NCBI GenBank assembly: GCA_025331565.1
Contig: JAFREQ010000025.1
Location: 2,728,001 to 2,792,000 of the forward strand
DNA: 64,000 bases
Direction of reading: 5' to 3'
From: Holacanthus passer
Taxonomy: Eukaryota > Chordata > Actinopteri > Pomacanthidae
Shown here in pieces: positions 1 to 12,941 of the stretch. The translations under genes were made by a program, and so were the position numbers. Numbering within the stretch: position 1 is the first letter of the stretch; every line of letters starts with the position of its first letter. Under the pieces are notes generated by a model. The model saw only the letters and a list, made by a program, of their open reading frames with translations, was not told the origin of the DNA and did no database searches.

Positions 1-938
1 TCCCCGAAAACACCCCCGCTCGCAACAGTTCTGCACTCCCAATCTCCTGGCCCACCTCCTGAAGAAAACTCACCGGATAACTAAACAACCTTATTCCATC
101 TCTCCCTCTTTCCTTCCCTCTCTCCCTTCCTCTGTGGGTGCTTGTGTTGACTCAACGAGGTCTCTGCAGGTCAAAACAGCCAGAGGTCACACTATTATCA
201 GTAACCCCCTCATATCCAGGCCGCGGCCCCGGCAGCAGGGAGACACGCAGCGTCGGGTCCCGAGGCCACAAAGCACAGATCAACAGGGATGAAGGCTACA
301 TTTGATCACTTCACAGATCTTTGGCCTGCGCACATCAGGGTCAAGCTTTATTCAGCCCGGCCGTCAGACTCTATCACACAGCCGTCGCCGGCCTTTTCCG
401 ACCACGGGTCACCGCCACAAAGGAGTCGCTTCAGTGTTTAAAAGCATCTCCGAAACTGTCATAAGGATCATGGCCGTGACACTGATGTGTGAGAGAGGCA
501 TGTGTGTGACTTTTAAGTTGAACAGGAAAGAAGGTTTAAGATACTGCCCTCTTCTGCTTTGTTGCTGCAAAGTTCAGGCATGTTTCTTGTTCGCTAACAG
601 ACCCCTATTTGCTTCACATTACGCCCCCGGCGCCTGATTTATTAAAGTAGCTAATATGTTGTAATCCCTGCTATCGCTCTCACCTTCTCACTGGCACACC
701 TCTGTTTTGGGCTGTGCCACTGTGTGAACCAGGGGTGTGCAGGCACGGTTGGTCTTTTGCTGACTGCCTGATAATTGAATGAGCGATTATCCCTCCCATT
801 AATAGACAATGATACAGAAAGCACTGCCATATGTACGGAATATTAATGAGTGGCTGCAGCGGCCTAGATAAGAGAAGCGCCATGCAGTTGCTGTAATAGG
901 GGTTAAAACAATTTGCCCCCCACCACCCTATCCCTCCT

Positions 939-962
939 CACACACACACACACACACACACA
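939..962. repeat. (CA)n microsatellite
   Basis: An uninterrupted run of about 12 CA units in the spacer upstream of p2ry4. Confidence 0.9.
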
Positions 963-1601
963 CCAGCTCCCATGCTTTTCCACTATGCTAATCCACCATC
1001 CTCTCACCAACTAAGCAGGCTGCCACCATCTGACCACCCCCCATGGCCTGGACTTGTGCTTGGCGCTGACCTCTCTGCCGCCAAGGCCGAGCCGCCATTG
1101 TGCGAGAGTGTGAGCGGGGTCACCTGACAACAGAATGACATGCTAAGCAGCGGGTGTTTAGTATTTATGTTGTGAGACATTTCGCAAAACAAAGACGCTG
1201 GAAAAAAAAAAACATGCAGCCATTCACACATTAAAAATAATCACAACTACCTCTTGTGTGTTTTTTGCAATTTTCTAGATTTATCTCACTGTTTCACTGC
1301 TGAATCTGTCTTCATCTCCTTGCTTTTACAAGTAAAGTGTTTTTTTTCCTGATATCCACGTAAAGATGCAAGAGCAGCTGAAGCCAGCAGCGCGAGCATC
1401 ACCTCCATTAAATTTCAATAAAGGTTGCAGGGAGTCAGGCAGGTGAAACAGTCGGGGCACACTTCTATATGAATCGCCAGAGCCAATCAATATCTAACAT
1501 CTATTAGCATTGGAAAGCAATATTTCCCCTTTTACCTTGCAATAATTGCGCTTAATGCTGTGAAGTACCTTATCATAGGTCTGACGGCAAAAGAAAGGCC
1601 A

Positions 1602-1615
1602 GTTACCATGGTGAC
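1602..1615. promoter_or_regulatory. Candidate RFX-family X-box
   Basis: The 14-mer GTTACCATGGTGAC is a near-palindrome matching the X-box bound by RFX factors (consensus of the form GTNRCC n GGYAAC). It sits in a low-repeat stretch (about 1360-1720) that looks like possible conserved non-coding DNA. Binding and target gene are not known from the sequence. Confidence 0.35.
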
Positions 1616-4600
1616 TGTGAAAGCCATTGGTTTCCTTTTCAGCAGAATAATGAACTTCTCTCCTCTGTGTGTCACTCTTCCACTCCACTCGCAGCCTCTT
1701 CGATTAAATTGAAGTCCACGCGTCCTTGAAATCCCTCGTCTCTGCCTTATAATTTGCCAAACAAGAGAAAAACACAGGGAAAAAAATGTCCAAGGCTCAA
1801 CAAATGCATCACTTTAGTCCGAGGCGCTGGCATATCTCACAATCAATACACAGTGTTTTTTTTATTTACTAACAGGAATGTTACCTCTTAAATTAAAGCA
1901 AATACTTCTATATTTGCAGCTAAATTTTATTTTCTGATGAAGGAATGTTTTAAGATGATGGATGAATGGATGTTCCTTGATTTCTTTTTGGGTAGTTTGC
2001 ATAATTGTGAGATGATTATCATTACATTTTCTCTTAAAAACCTGGATTTTTAAAAAAATCTAAATGGTCCAAAATAGGTTAAAAGTCCATAATGATCAGT
2101 TGCAATTTCTTTCATTTTTTTATATTTCAAAAGTCTTATCTCTGCATTCCAAAGCTGCAAATATCAACCAGTATTGCAATCAATGAGCTGCAAGCTGATT
2201 TTTTTTTTTGCAGGTGAAGACTTGAAGCTAATGGAAAGCTTGTCCAAAGTATTCTAAAGTCAGTACTATAGGAAAAGACAGGGTTACCGTGTCACATGTA
2301 ATAATGATGGATGCACAGAGCTGAATAGACTTGTCAAAGAAGTCTGAGCCGTGCTCCACAGTCAGGTTATTTTTCCTATATTTTCTATTAGAATAAAAGA
2401 AGGAGGAAAAAAAATAGTTTCTCTCCTGTAAATGTCGTGAATCTGATCATTGATTGCACTCCCTATCCACAGTGTCCTTGAGCACAGACATCCTCACTGC
2501 CCGAGGACATCAAGTGTTTTATTCAGTGCTGCTGTTGTCTGCATGATGGTCGATAAGAAAAAAAAAATGCAGCTAATTCAAGTAAACCTGCACAGAAATC
2601 CTAATAAACCCATCAAATAAGATAGACAATTAATCAATGAGCCTGATTTATGTGTCACTCAGTTCTAGTTAAATTCAAAAGTTTATCTGTCAGCTTATTT
2701 TTTCATTCATTTTTTACTGAAGTGACTGCAACTGGTTGACATGATTTTAGAGAATAAATATAATATACAACATGACACAAACATTCATTTGCTATTTTTA
2801 TGAATTATATGACAATTTAACGTTAATTATTTAGACTCAAAACAACTAATTGAATTGAGGCATTTTTCATATATTGTAAAAACACACTTTTATTTCTTTG
2901 TGCCTTTTTCTATTTTCTAAGTTGCTGGCTGAGGCGTTAGTTGTAAATTCTTACTGCGTTTTCACAATAAAAGTGTGAATTACTGATCAAATATCAGCAT
3001 GTTAACATGAAATTCACCTCCATTAAAGGACCTCAGTGTCACTTATTCTGTTTTCTTTTGTAGAACCACAATCATCATCAGTCATTTAATGATCAATAAC
3101 ATAATTAATTTCTCAAAAGGGCATTAAAAACCGTGGTGCTGTCTTACAGGCGAAATATTAAACCTACCAAAGGGAAACGACCTCTGACTTTACGACAATC
3201 AATAAATATTAGTTTTCTGGTTCTCATAAAACTCCTGGTGAATAACAGGAAAAATACATAGCATATCTAATCACAAAGTTCCGTTATTGTAGGCCTGTAA
3301 TTTGCAATATTTTATAATTAAATATGTTAATAAGCAAATATTTCTCTTCCTTATAATAAAAGAACAAGACTTCATGTTTATAAATCAGTGTCTAGTTTGA
3401 ATAATATATTAAATGATTGTGTTCACAGACACACACATAAAAGTCACGAACATATCCTGTCAGCACCACCACATTATTTCAATAACAATATCAATTATTG
3501 ATTTGATGAAACCTGCCTCCTGAAGCCAACCAGACACATAAAGTGCAGTAATTAAGATTTCTCTGCTTTTGGTATTTGAAGGTATGTCCTCCATTTCTAA
3601 CCCTTGTCTGCACTGTGTTAAACTAAATCTAAACTCAGAACCTGTTTGAGAAATGATCAGACACACTTGACCAAAACCGCTTTTCTGCACAACTCTGAGG
3701 AAAAATAAGAGTTAACGTGGGTTTGTCTCCACTGGACTTTTTACGCACTCGTGTGTCACACTTTACAATCAGTGTGTTTTCCCCACATTTGCAGGTTGCA
3801 TGTCAATGTCCTGATCATCTTACCGTGTTTCTGGAGCTCTGGTCTCCTTCCTCGCCTGTTAGACAGCGCTGAGGGACAAAGAGTTGCTGCAATGCAAATA
3901 AAAATGTTACATCAAGATAATCTGATTTCTTTTACACATTTTTGCTTCATGCATAAAGTGAATCGACTTAATTACCTAAGACACCCAGCTGAGGAGTTGA
4001 GCTCTCTGGCCTGCTGTTGAGTGCAACTTCCTGACGACATCAGACCACAGGGAGGCGCTCGTGAGGAGTAAACGAGCTACATTACCATTAAGTGAAACGT
4101 GCCACTTGCACTTCATTAGATTCATGCTGATTATTTAAAATTAGATCATGTGTCAGATCAGGTTCAACTATATTTGTTTCACCTGCTAAGAGTTGGTGGA
4201 AAATGAAGAAAAAGATGAAAATGCTGGTGATAAAACTTCATGTAAAGAGTTTAAGATGAACTTTCTGATAACCCATTCTTCATAAATTAAAGACAATATG
4301 GAGTAATATTTCCAAGCAGTATAAACTGTCATTTGAACTTTAATTATGATGACGATTATTATTATAAGGCTTTAGTTCAGTTCTGGTTACTACTGCACTA
4401 ACGTTATTTCACTGGTTTCTATAGGTAAACTTAAACCACCTGTCCTGTGGGTCTGTCATATCTCATGTGATGTGGACAAACTTAGTTCAAACCCCTCGCA
4501 GCATTATTTTTAAATTTCTCTTCAAAAAAGTTCGCAAACATACCAAATATATCAGGCTATTTTTTAATCATGTGTATAAAACAATGCATAAGAGATCAAA

Positions 4601-6283
4601 CCTATTCTGATGTCATAATGCTGCCATAAAAATATATTCAGTCAATGCAAGCATCATGTAGCTGCAATGAATGGAACAGGGTAATATAAAATGTCCATGA
4701 GAAGGTTTCGCACAGTGTGGAAAGTCTGTAGGCTTTTAACTTTAAAGTGGCCTTAGGGAAAATTACTGTGGGGGAAAAAAAATCAAGATTGAATGCATTA
4801 ATCTTACATTTGGGAGTATATGCATGGCTCTGTATCATGTTTTCATAAAACTGTCTCATTATCTATAAAGTGTTTATTTAACCAGCGCCCTCATCCATAA
4901 AGGAGCCTGCATCATTTTCTGGTGTTTTTCTTTGCTCCTTCATGTCCTGAAGCTCTCTCTCTCTCTCTCTCTGCATGTGTGATGGTAAAATTACAACAAA
5001 AATGTTGTTGTTTGAGTCACATACTCTGCTTTCACTTCCCAAACATCACCTGTTTCTATTCAGGTCACAGTGAGTGGAGTTTCAGTTTGGCTAAACACGT
5101 GAGTTTGGTGTGGTTTACAGAAAGCGGCAAAGTTTTTCCCTAAATTCAAAGCATTTCTCTTTTAATGAGGGCGAGTTGACCATGAAATTAGAGCTTAAAG
5201 ATAGTTTGATTTCACACTGACCAGACAGGAAAGCATCATTGCATGATCAGTTCATTACACGTGACATATATCTAAAACCAGTAACTCGTACAGTAACACT
5301 CGATGATAAATATCAAAATGCAATTACAAAAACATGAGCACACATCAGCATTAAAATCATGGGTGGAGGAACAAATGCTCTGCAGCATTAAGTAAACCTT
5401 TCCAACTCTGCGCTCACATCCTGCAAAACTAACACAGAGTTCAGCCTAGATCACAGAGAGAAAACATTCCCAAAGGTAAAAGGCCAAAAAGGAAAATCTC
5501 TTATCCTTCTAATGAGGCATGGGTGTTTTGACTGGTCCAGATCAGACTCTCTGTTTTTCTCCACAGTTGACCGAAAGACAGCTGTGAAAGTTGAAGGTCA
5601 ATAACAGCTGGGATCAGGAGCTGCACTGACTGGAGCTGCAGTTTCTGGGTAACAGGCAGACACTGTTGATAAAACAGGAAGGATTGCTTCATATCCGTGT
5701 CATTTCTGAGGCGATGCCAGACTGTTGGTCAGATGTGAACTTTAAATTTTAGACCATCTCTTTAACAAAGACGACAGCAATTCACAGACTGAATCACCTA
5801 CACTTTAACACACCTGTGACCACTGGTGTCAAAGTGTCTGTTTCTGTTCCCATAATTTGAAAGCACAACATTTCCTCCTCATAGACACCATAAGTACTAT
5901 CTATTATAACCTAAGTTTCATGTAATAATCCCTTTGTGGTAGACTGTACATAAGGAGAGGGTACAGAGTGTTTGTTAAAAAAAAACAACTTCATCTTAGA
6001 AACACAGAAAAGTCAAGAAAATGAAGAGGAACTGAAACATGGTCTTTATGCCCGTTAAAACACAGGCATTACGGAGATTTGATGGAACTAAAACATGTAC
6101 TGTAAGTAAATGTTACAGTAAACTGATTCTCTTCCAAACCTCTCAGTGCAAAAAAAGGAAAAATCAAAACAGGTGCTTCTGCATGGTGCATTAAAAATAT
6201 TAGCTCGGCCTGGAGCAGAAAACTTCAACATATGTTTAATACTTTAGATTTCTGCAACACGTTCCGAACTATCTCTCAATCTC

Positions 6284-7363
6284 TCAGCTTGCTTGAAGGG
6301 CTGAGTTCTTATAGACCAGAGAGATTCCCTGGTTACTCTTCGGCTGAGTTTGTGCCTGTTCGGGCATTTGGCTGCTGGTTATCTCTCTTTTTCCAGTAAG
6401 AACAGACATCAGTTTGGACCGGTAGTGATCCCCAGCCAGGAAATACAGAATTGGGTCAATACAGCTGTTGACGCTCGCCAGCGGCCTGGTGATCTTGTAA
6501 GTAAAGTTGACGATGTTGAGGAACTCACAGTTGCGATCTAACACACGGGAGGTGTAGTAGAGGGTCCGTGTGATGTGAAACGGGACGAAGCTCACAGCAA
6601 ACACCACCAACACCACGATTATGAGCTTGATGGACTTCTGACGTGAGGCAGCGCCCTGCTGACTGGAAGATAATCCTCGCCTGGGCCGGCACAGGGTCCG
6701 CGCCATCAAGCAGTAACACACCACAATGACCAGGAAAGGGATGCCAAATAGGAGAACCATGACAACAGAGCTGTAGTCCACGTACTCCTTAAAGGACTCC
6801 TGGTTGGTTGTGTCGTGGCACAGGGTGTCATTGTCCCTCCTGGAGGTGGTGACGAAGATGAGGTTGGGCACCAGGCTCACGGTCACCACACCCCACACCA
6901 TGCCGCACACCAGGTGGGCATGGCGGGACTTCACCAGGGTCAGGGCCTTGATGGGGTGGCAGATGCCCAGGTACCGGTGCACGCTGATGCAGGTGAGGAG
7001 GAGGATGCTGCAGTAGAGGTTGGCGTAGAAGAAGAAGCGCACTATTTTGCAGGCAGCCACTCCAAAGGGCCAGTGGCTGCGGTTGGCGTAGTAGTAGATG
7101 AGGGTGGGCAGCGAGAGGACGTACAGGAAGTCGGACAGGGCCAGGTGGAACATGTACACTGTGCTGGGGTTCCACGGGCGCATCCTCAGGAACAGCCACA
7201 GAGCTGTAGCATTGAGTATGAAACCGACCACAAACACCAGACTGTAGGACACGGGCAGCAGGATGTACTTGAACTCCTCATTAAAGCGACAGCTGGAGTT
7301 GAAGACTGAGGAGAAGACCATCGACTGGTTGTGTGCGCCAGAGCTGGCGATGGCCGTTTCCAT
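6284..7363 (-). CDS. p2ry4: P2Y purinoceptor 4 (UTP/ATP-responsive GPCR)
   Basis: A 359-residue rhodopsin-class receptor in one coding exon. P2Y4/P2Y2 receptors sense extracellular UTP/ATP at the plasma membrane and signal mainly through Gq and phospholipase C. Visible features: an extracellular N-terminus with NQS and NSS glycosylation sites; seven hydrophobic segments; HRYLGICHP after TM3 in place of the DRY motif; LVPNLIFVTTS in TM4; CHDTT in extracellular loop 2; FHITR in TM6, carrying the His and Arg that contact nucleotide; KITRPLASVNS and DPILYF in TM7. YLGICHP, the TM4 segment and the CHDTT loop fit P2RY4 better than P2RY2. The ATG is the first in frame and has a purine-poor but GG-followed context (attATGG). 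A pyrimidine tract and AG acceptor just upstream (exon start about 7403) imply a spliced 5' UTR. It is next to inppl1 on the same strand. Confidence 0.93.
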   Translation of the reverse strand: METAIASSGAHNQSMVFSSVFNSSCRFNEEFKYILLPVSYSLVFVVGFILNATALWLFLRMRPWNPSTVYMFHLALSDFLYVLSLPTLIYYYANRSHWPFGVAACKIVRFFFYANLYCSILLLTCISVHRYLGICHPIKALTLVKSRHAHLVCGMVWGVVTVSLVPNLIFVTTSRRDNDTLCHDTTNQESFKEYVDYSSVVMVLLFGIPFLVIVVCYCLMARTLCRPRRGLSSSQQGAASRQKSIKLIIVVLVVFAVSFVPFHITRTLYYTSRVLDRNCEFLNIVNFTYKITRPLASVNSCIDPILYFLAGDHYRSKLMSVLTGKREITSSQMPEQAQTQPKSNQGISLVYKNSALQAS

Positions 7364-7402
7364 AATGATGTGTAGCTCTCTGAAGCCAGCAGATGATCCA
7401 AA

Positions 7403-7425
7403 CCTTCAAAGGAAAAAGACCATAA
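7403..7425 (-). promoter_or_regulatory. p2ry4: Splice acceptor of the p2ry4 coding exon
   Basis: On the minus strand a pyrimidine-rich tract ends in TTTGAAG immediately before GTTTGG, 40 bases upstream of the p2ry4 ATG. P2Y genes commonly have an intron in the 5' UTR with the whole ORF in the last exon, and this fits. The upstream non-coding exon was not located. Confidence 0.5.
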
Positions 7426-7815
7426 TATTAATGAAGAAAATACACAGGTAGATTAATTAAGACAGAAAATTAATCTGCAGATGTGTTTTTAAAGCAAAAA
7501 CATCAACCATTCTCTGGATCTCAGCTTATTTCTGTTTCATGTAATTGTAATCTGAATCTCTTTGGATTTTGAACTGTTGGTTGAACATTTGAAGACCTTG
7601 ATCTCTAAGAAACTATGTTGTGATTTTCCACTATTTTCTGGTATTTTATAAAAACAAAAGATAATCACAGAAATAATGGGAAGTTTAATGTACAATGAAA
7701 ATAATCATCAGTTGCAGGCCTAAGATCAAGTCATGGGGGGGGTCACCTTTTTATTTAAAGTCTGTGTTTAACAGTAGTGGATGTGTTCAGATCCTTTACT
7801 GGAGTAAAAACAGTT
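7420..7815. other. Spacer / likely p2ry4 5' intron
   Basis: AT-rich sequence with no ORF or recognisable domain. Its end (about 7783-7815, GTTCAGATCCTTTACTGGAG) resembles one end of the AGTACT-rich repeat also present at 8.7-9.2 kb. Confidence 0.4.
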
Positions 7816-8570
7816 AGATTAGATTCTTCAAAGTAGCCACCTTTTGCTTTGATGACAGCTTTGCACACTCTTGGCAGTCTCTCTATCAGCTTCCTGAGGT
7901 CATCACCTGGAATGCTTTTCCAGTCATGCTTCATGGTCCAACAGTCATGCTTCACGGTGGGAACCACACAAATATAGAAACCATCTGCTCACCTTTCCTG
8001 CGTCTCACAAAGAACCCAAAATCTCAAATTTGGACTAATCAGACCAAAGTACAGATTTCCTTTGGTCTAATGTCCATTCCTTGTGTTTTCCTCAGTAGTG
8101 GCTTCTTCACAGCAATTCGAACATGAAGGCCTGATTCACACAGTCTCATGTGTTAAAGTAATGATGGACTGTCGTTTCTCTTTACTTGGTTGAGTGGTTT
8201 TTGACATAATATGGATTAGAACAGTTGTGGGCTATTCACTGTACATAACTGCATGTCTGCACAACACAACTGATGGTCTCAAACACATCAAGAAGGCAAG
8301 AGATTGATTGAAAACGATTCCAGGTGACGACCTCATGAAGCTGATGAGAGAAGCCAAGAGTGTGCAAAGCTGTCATCAAAGCAAAAGGTGGCTATTTTGA
8401 AGAATCTAAAATAGAAAACATATTCATATACTACATAATAATAAAATATGTGTTCCTTCATAGTTTTGATGTCTTCAATATTAATCTACAATGTAGGAAA
8501 TAATAAAAATAAAGAAAAAACATTGAATGAGAAGCTGTGTCCAAACTTTCGACTGGTACTATTATATTAT
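7815..8570 (-). mobile_element. Decayed Tc1-like (Tc1/mariner) DNA transposon
   Basis: The block has long inverted terminal arms. The segment at about 7820-7880 (TTCTTCAAAGTAGCCACC, then TTTGCACACTCTTGGC) is the near-perfect reverse complement of about 8353-8408. Minus-strand reading gives fish Tc1 transposase pieces: an N-terminal stretch near 8207 starting MSKTTQPSKEKRQSIIT, an internal KPLLRKTQGMDI-like piece, and a C-terminal stretch at 7755-7967 including KLIERLPRVCKAVIKAKGG. The pieces are joined by deletions and stops, so no functional enzyme is possible. The right end (to about 8565, GTGTCCAAACTTT) is preserved; the outermost left end is missing. Confidence 0.8.
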
Positions 8571-8699
8571 TGGATGATTATTATAAAGGCATCAAAAGCA
8601 TCATTTAATGGTGGTCAAGGTGGAACTATTTCATTCGTTCATTTTTTTTTACTGTTGTGTAAGGTGCAACAATGTAAGTAACTATTAAGAATATCTCTG

Positions 8700-9222
8700 A
8701 AAGAATGTAGTGGAGTAAAAAGTAGGTTGTAGTGTTTCACTCTGAAATTGAGTAGAGGTATAAGTAAGTACTCAAATCTTTTACTTATGCAAAAGTAGCA
8801 AGAGCACAATGCAGAAATACTCAGTTACAAGTAAAAGTTCAAAATGTTACTTAAGTAAAATGACAAAACTATCAAACTATGCTTAAAGTAGAAAAAGTGA
8901 AAGTACTCATTATGTATTCATATGCAGCTACATTACACTACTTTTTTTTTTTACATATACTGAAATGTAGCTTGTGAATTTCACAAAGTCTGATCTTTAT
9001 CCATAACAATACATGATTATTTATTTATTATAGTTTTTATTATTCACCTGAAAAGTAACTAAAGCTATTACATAAATGTAGTTGAGTAACAATAACATTA
9101 TTTCCTTCTGAATTGTAATGGAGTAAAAGTATAAAGTACAAGTTAAAAAAAAAGAAGAAATACTTGAATACAAGTACCTCAAAGTTGTACTCGAGAGCTG
9201 TACTTGTTACTTTCCACCACTG
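8700..9222. repeat. AGTACT/AAGTAAAAGTA-rich teleost interspersed repeat
   Basis: Dense in motifs such as AGTACTCAAATCTTTTACT, TTACAAGTAAAAGT and CTTACTTAAGTA, ending in ACTTTCCACCACTG. The ends read as partial inverted repeats (TGTACTTGTTACTTTCCACC against AGTAGTGGAGTAAAA). This is a pattern I know as very common in percomorph genomes and take to be a non-autonomous DNA element. Related copies are at 24725-25190 and 60380-60560, with a fragment at 7783-7815. Confidence 0.6.
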
Positions 9223-12200
9223 TCGGTTAACAGTTCACAGTGTTTCTGCCGTGAACATGAGCTTCAGCACATGTCAAACACATCATGAGCTCAGTTATAG
9301 AAACACTGCCGTTGCTCACCGATCTGGATCCTGAAGACGAGCCGCTGCTTCTGATCCCAGTCCGACACACTCTCGACCAGTTCCCCCAGTTTGACTCTCC
9401 GGCTGAGCTCCGGTCGCTGCTGCTCGTCCTCCTTCTGACAAACATCAGAGCCGGACCTGAGGCTGCTTTCTCGGCTGGAGTCGAGCTGGAGTCCGCGGGC
9501 AGCACAGAGCACAGCGGCTGAAGTGGGAAGTCACAGTGCTGAGTGGACAAAACCTCCGCTCAGAACAGACTTCAGTGGAAGTGACTTTCAGTTCACTCAA
9601 GCTCATTTACACGCAAACACTCATTTACTTGAAATGTTAGAGTTTCTCCTTAAAGCAGATGCTCACATTAAAAAGAATATTTGTGCTACTGTTTTCTTCC
9701 ACATCATCCCTATAAATATTATTTTTATTGTATAATGCATGATGAGTTTATGCAACTAATATAATACTATGCAATAAATTAGCCAACATATATAAAGTAT
9801 TGAGACTGTGTGGAGCCACAATGTTAAAATACTGCTGACATATTAACACCCACATAACACATGAACAACTCTGCTCAACTACAAGCACTTTTCATTTTAC
9901 TCAACATTTTGTTGCCAATATTTCCTCTGAATGCAGAACTCCATTGAGATATGGCTTATTTTAACGATTTAAAGATGTGAGTACTTGGATACACTCAATG
10001 GCTGTCGATACAGAAATGGTGTGGAAGGTGATATTTGCACAGCTGTACAGTAGTCTATAAAGCATTTGCTCTTTGGAGCGATGAGGGATGGACAAATCGG
10101 TTTGTCTCCTCAGCCATCTTTGTCATCTCAAGCTTTTCTGTAAGATTCGTGTGATTTTAAAGTCTGATTGTAAAGAAATAAAAGCAGGCTGGCTGAGCAA
10201 TGCTGTTGTCAGAGACAGATGATAAACTGAGGCAAGATGAGGCTGTCAAACAAAATCCTATTATGGTCTTTTATGGTCTGGTCAATAACTTATCTGAAAG
10301 AGTTTAAATCCTGATATGGTAAATAAAAGTATTACTTAAGGTGAAAGATGGGAAGTCCAGACCCTTTGGCCCCACAGTTTGGTGGGAGTAGTGTGAGTTT
10401 TCTGTGTTTATGTACTGTATTGGGTTTCTGTGGTTTAGATGTCTGGAATGTGAGTGGGCCACTGACAAAGCATGTTCTTCATCAGAGACCCACTCAGAGA
10501 CACAGTTTACAGCCCCTCACACACAGATAACATGTCAACACATACAAACAAAGCAGCTTCTATCGGAGTATGAATTCATCTCTCCATTGTTAAATAACTG
10601 ACTTGTTCCTTTGTCTTAATGTCCACTCCCACTCCAACATGTGTTTTGCTTATAATTACTTCACTTCATGGGCGTAATTGCCACGGGGGACCAGGGCACA
10701 CGTGCCCCCCCATTGTATGAAAGAGGAAAATTTGCATGTCTGTGTGTGTGTGTGTGTGTGTATGCACATCTTCCAGTAAAAACAAAAGGACAGCAGATGC
10801 AGGAGACAGACAGACAGCAGACTGATGAGATGTGGGTTTGAGGTGAGCAAAATGTCATACAACAGTTGCACAACGATATTGTTGACAGCATGTTGTGTGT
10901 TGTACTGAAGTTCATTTTGTCAGACTTTGTCTGGGGACAGAAAAAAAAGTTTGTTGAATTTGGCTTGCAGCCAACCTCCATATCACTAGTTGTTGTCCTG
11001 AGGTCCCCGGCTCTCTTTGGGTTACTTGCCTCACTCTATCACCGGTGAACCTGGATATCTGGTATTATGACTTTGTTTATCTGTTAACACTGAGGTTTCC
11101 AGCTGTAAGCAGAAGAGGTGGGTTGATAACCGCTACATTAGAAGCCACATAATCAGAACCATGAATGAAGTAAAAGTGGTATTCAACAAAGTGAAATGCA
11201 AACAGTATTATCACATAACTAGAACATAACAAGAAGCTTCAGAAAAACTAGAAACAGCCTCCATGATGAGCAACATTGACCTGACTGAAGATTTTGAAGA
11301 TTGAAATTTGAGTGGCTTTTCAGAGAAGTTAAATTTTTGAAATGACAAATTGACAAAGGAGGAAGAATTTTTTTACATAGCAATTGTGGGAAAATAATAT
11401 CACACACTAATTACTTATCAAAGGAAACTGTTTTGATATGTCTTATTTACATGTTACCACAAATTCCCAGCCCCTCTGCAGCTGATAACAGCACTGCAGT
11501 GAGTACAGCAATGACTCAGTGGTCGCTGACACATACCTGCTGTCAGAAGACAGAGGGATGTGTTTGGTCATGCCTTAATAAGTAACCACCTCAGCTGAGT
11601 GCTACAAGCAAAAACACAGACACAGTGGAATATTTACGAGTTATTTTGGGATCACGTTCACGACTATCTCATCTCTTTCTGCCCGGGTCTATTATTTCAC
11701 TGAGCTGACAAACACAACTCTCACATGTTTGTTCACAACCGTCATTTCAGTAATCCTGTATTCACAAATATAACTTGTGTCATCATCTTTATATGAGTTG
11801 TTTTAGATTTGGAAAAGCATTGGTTCTTTGTCATCCGGATGAAGGAAGTATTCTCTAGAAAAACCTCAGTAACCCCAACAAAAAAAAACTAAAGAGAGAA
11901 ATGGGTATGAGACACTTAGGAGAAATGTGTACACATGCCATGGCTTGATAAAAAATGAAGACTATGATGCTCATTATATAATTCCAATGAAAGAGAAGCA
12001 TCATCTTACTGCTATGGATTTCCCAAGTATGGTGGTAAAGAATTGGAATGACATTTTTTTGTAGAATAAATATGGTTGTATCTCAGGTCCACTCTTGGTA
12101 GTGACCTATGTCGCCTGTTTCACAAAAGCACACACACATATGCATTAAGTATGAGGCTAAATGCCATTAAACAACATACAAAAAGCACAGTGTGCTTATG

Positions 12201-12941
12201 TGATTTGAGCAATGAAATGAAAAAGAAGAGTTTCCACCACTGCTCAACAGCATGAAATAACACTTGTAATTGCTTGGTGACAGTCAAGAGTAGCTTTATG
12301 CACTTTACTTTTCAAATGGTTGCATAAAACATGCACAGTGGACACAGGTACTGATTAAGTGACATGATAGCAACAGTAAACAAAATGAGATATGGCAGGT
12401 CCTTCTATACCAACTTTACAGACAATGTTCCAGTAGATATGTACAACTATGGATTGTATGCTCCATAGGTTTAATAGGGGGCTTTTACAAGCTCAGATCC
12501 AGGCTCAATAGTAGCAGAGTAATGGAAAGCACACAGTAGAAGGGATGAAGGTAAATGGTAAACACTAGCCTTGAGTGAACACTGGAAATTGACTATATTT
12601 TCATAGTCATTTAAAAGTCATTAAAAACAAAATCAATGAGACCTTTATACCATAATCAATAATTGTGTAAGTGTCACTAACTGGAGATACACATTAAGGT
12701 TTTCCATTCATATCGCCCACCTCATTCATGATCCATCAAGATGGATGAATAAAGGAGGCTGTGCAACGAGCGCTTCCTGCGTCATGCTCCCTTTGCTGTG
12801 TTGACACAGACAAACTATTGTTAGAGTATTGATCGAGTAAAATGAAAAGATGGCAGGGCTGCGGTAAAGTCCAGCTGATGTGATTGATATCCGATCAGCC
12901 TGTCCTCCTTTCAGACCATCAATGTTTTTCACCTCTGCGTG
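9223..12941. other. Spacer between repeats and inppl1; includes its 3' UTR
   Basis: No gene I recognise. It holds a GC-rich island at 9227-9550 that is open in three frames, a repeat-like segment near 10660-10720 (GGGCGTAATTGCCACGGGGG), and a TG run at 10738-10761. The part next to 12942 must contain the inppl1 3' UTR, but I could not place a convincing poly(A) signal for it. Confidence 0.45.

Larger units (their letters stand above)
1..6240. other. Gene-poor stretch upstream of p2ry4; no supported gene
   Basis: I found no exon I can assign to a gene family. The first 1.7 kb is more GC-balanced and looks less decayed than the AT-rich 1.8-6.2 kb. It includes a CA dinucleotide run at 939-962 and an RFX-type X-box near 1602. 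Short open frames, such as 302-637 plus (111 codons), have no recognisable domain and no convincing splice context. The region could hold regulatory DNA for a gene outside the window. A CT run lies near 4952-4972. Confidence 0.6.

Noticed and set aside
302..637. 111-codon plus-strand ORF
   Set aside because: No recognisable domain, mixed composition and no splice or promoter context; length is expected by chance in a GC-balanced stretch.
6815..7309. 164-codon open frame opposite p2ry4
   Set aside because: It is an antisense shadow of the receptor ORF, with a Val/His/Gly-rich composition and no domain; the same region codes for TM2-ECL2 on the minus strand.
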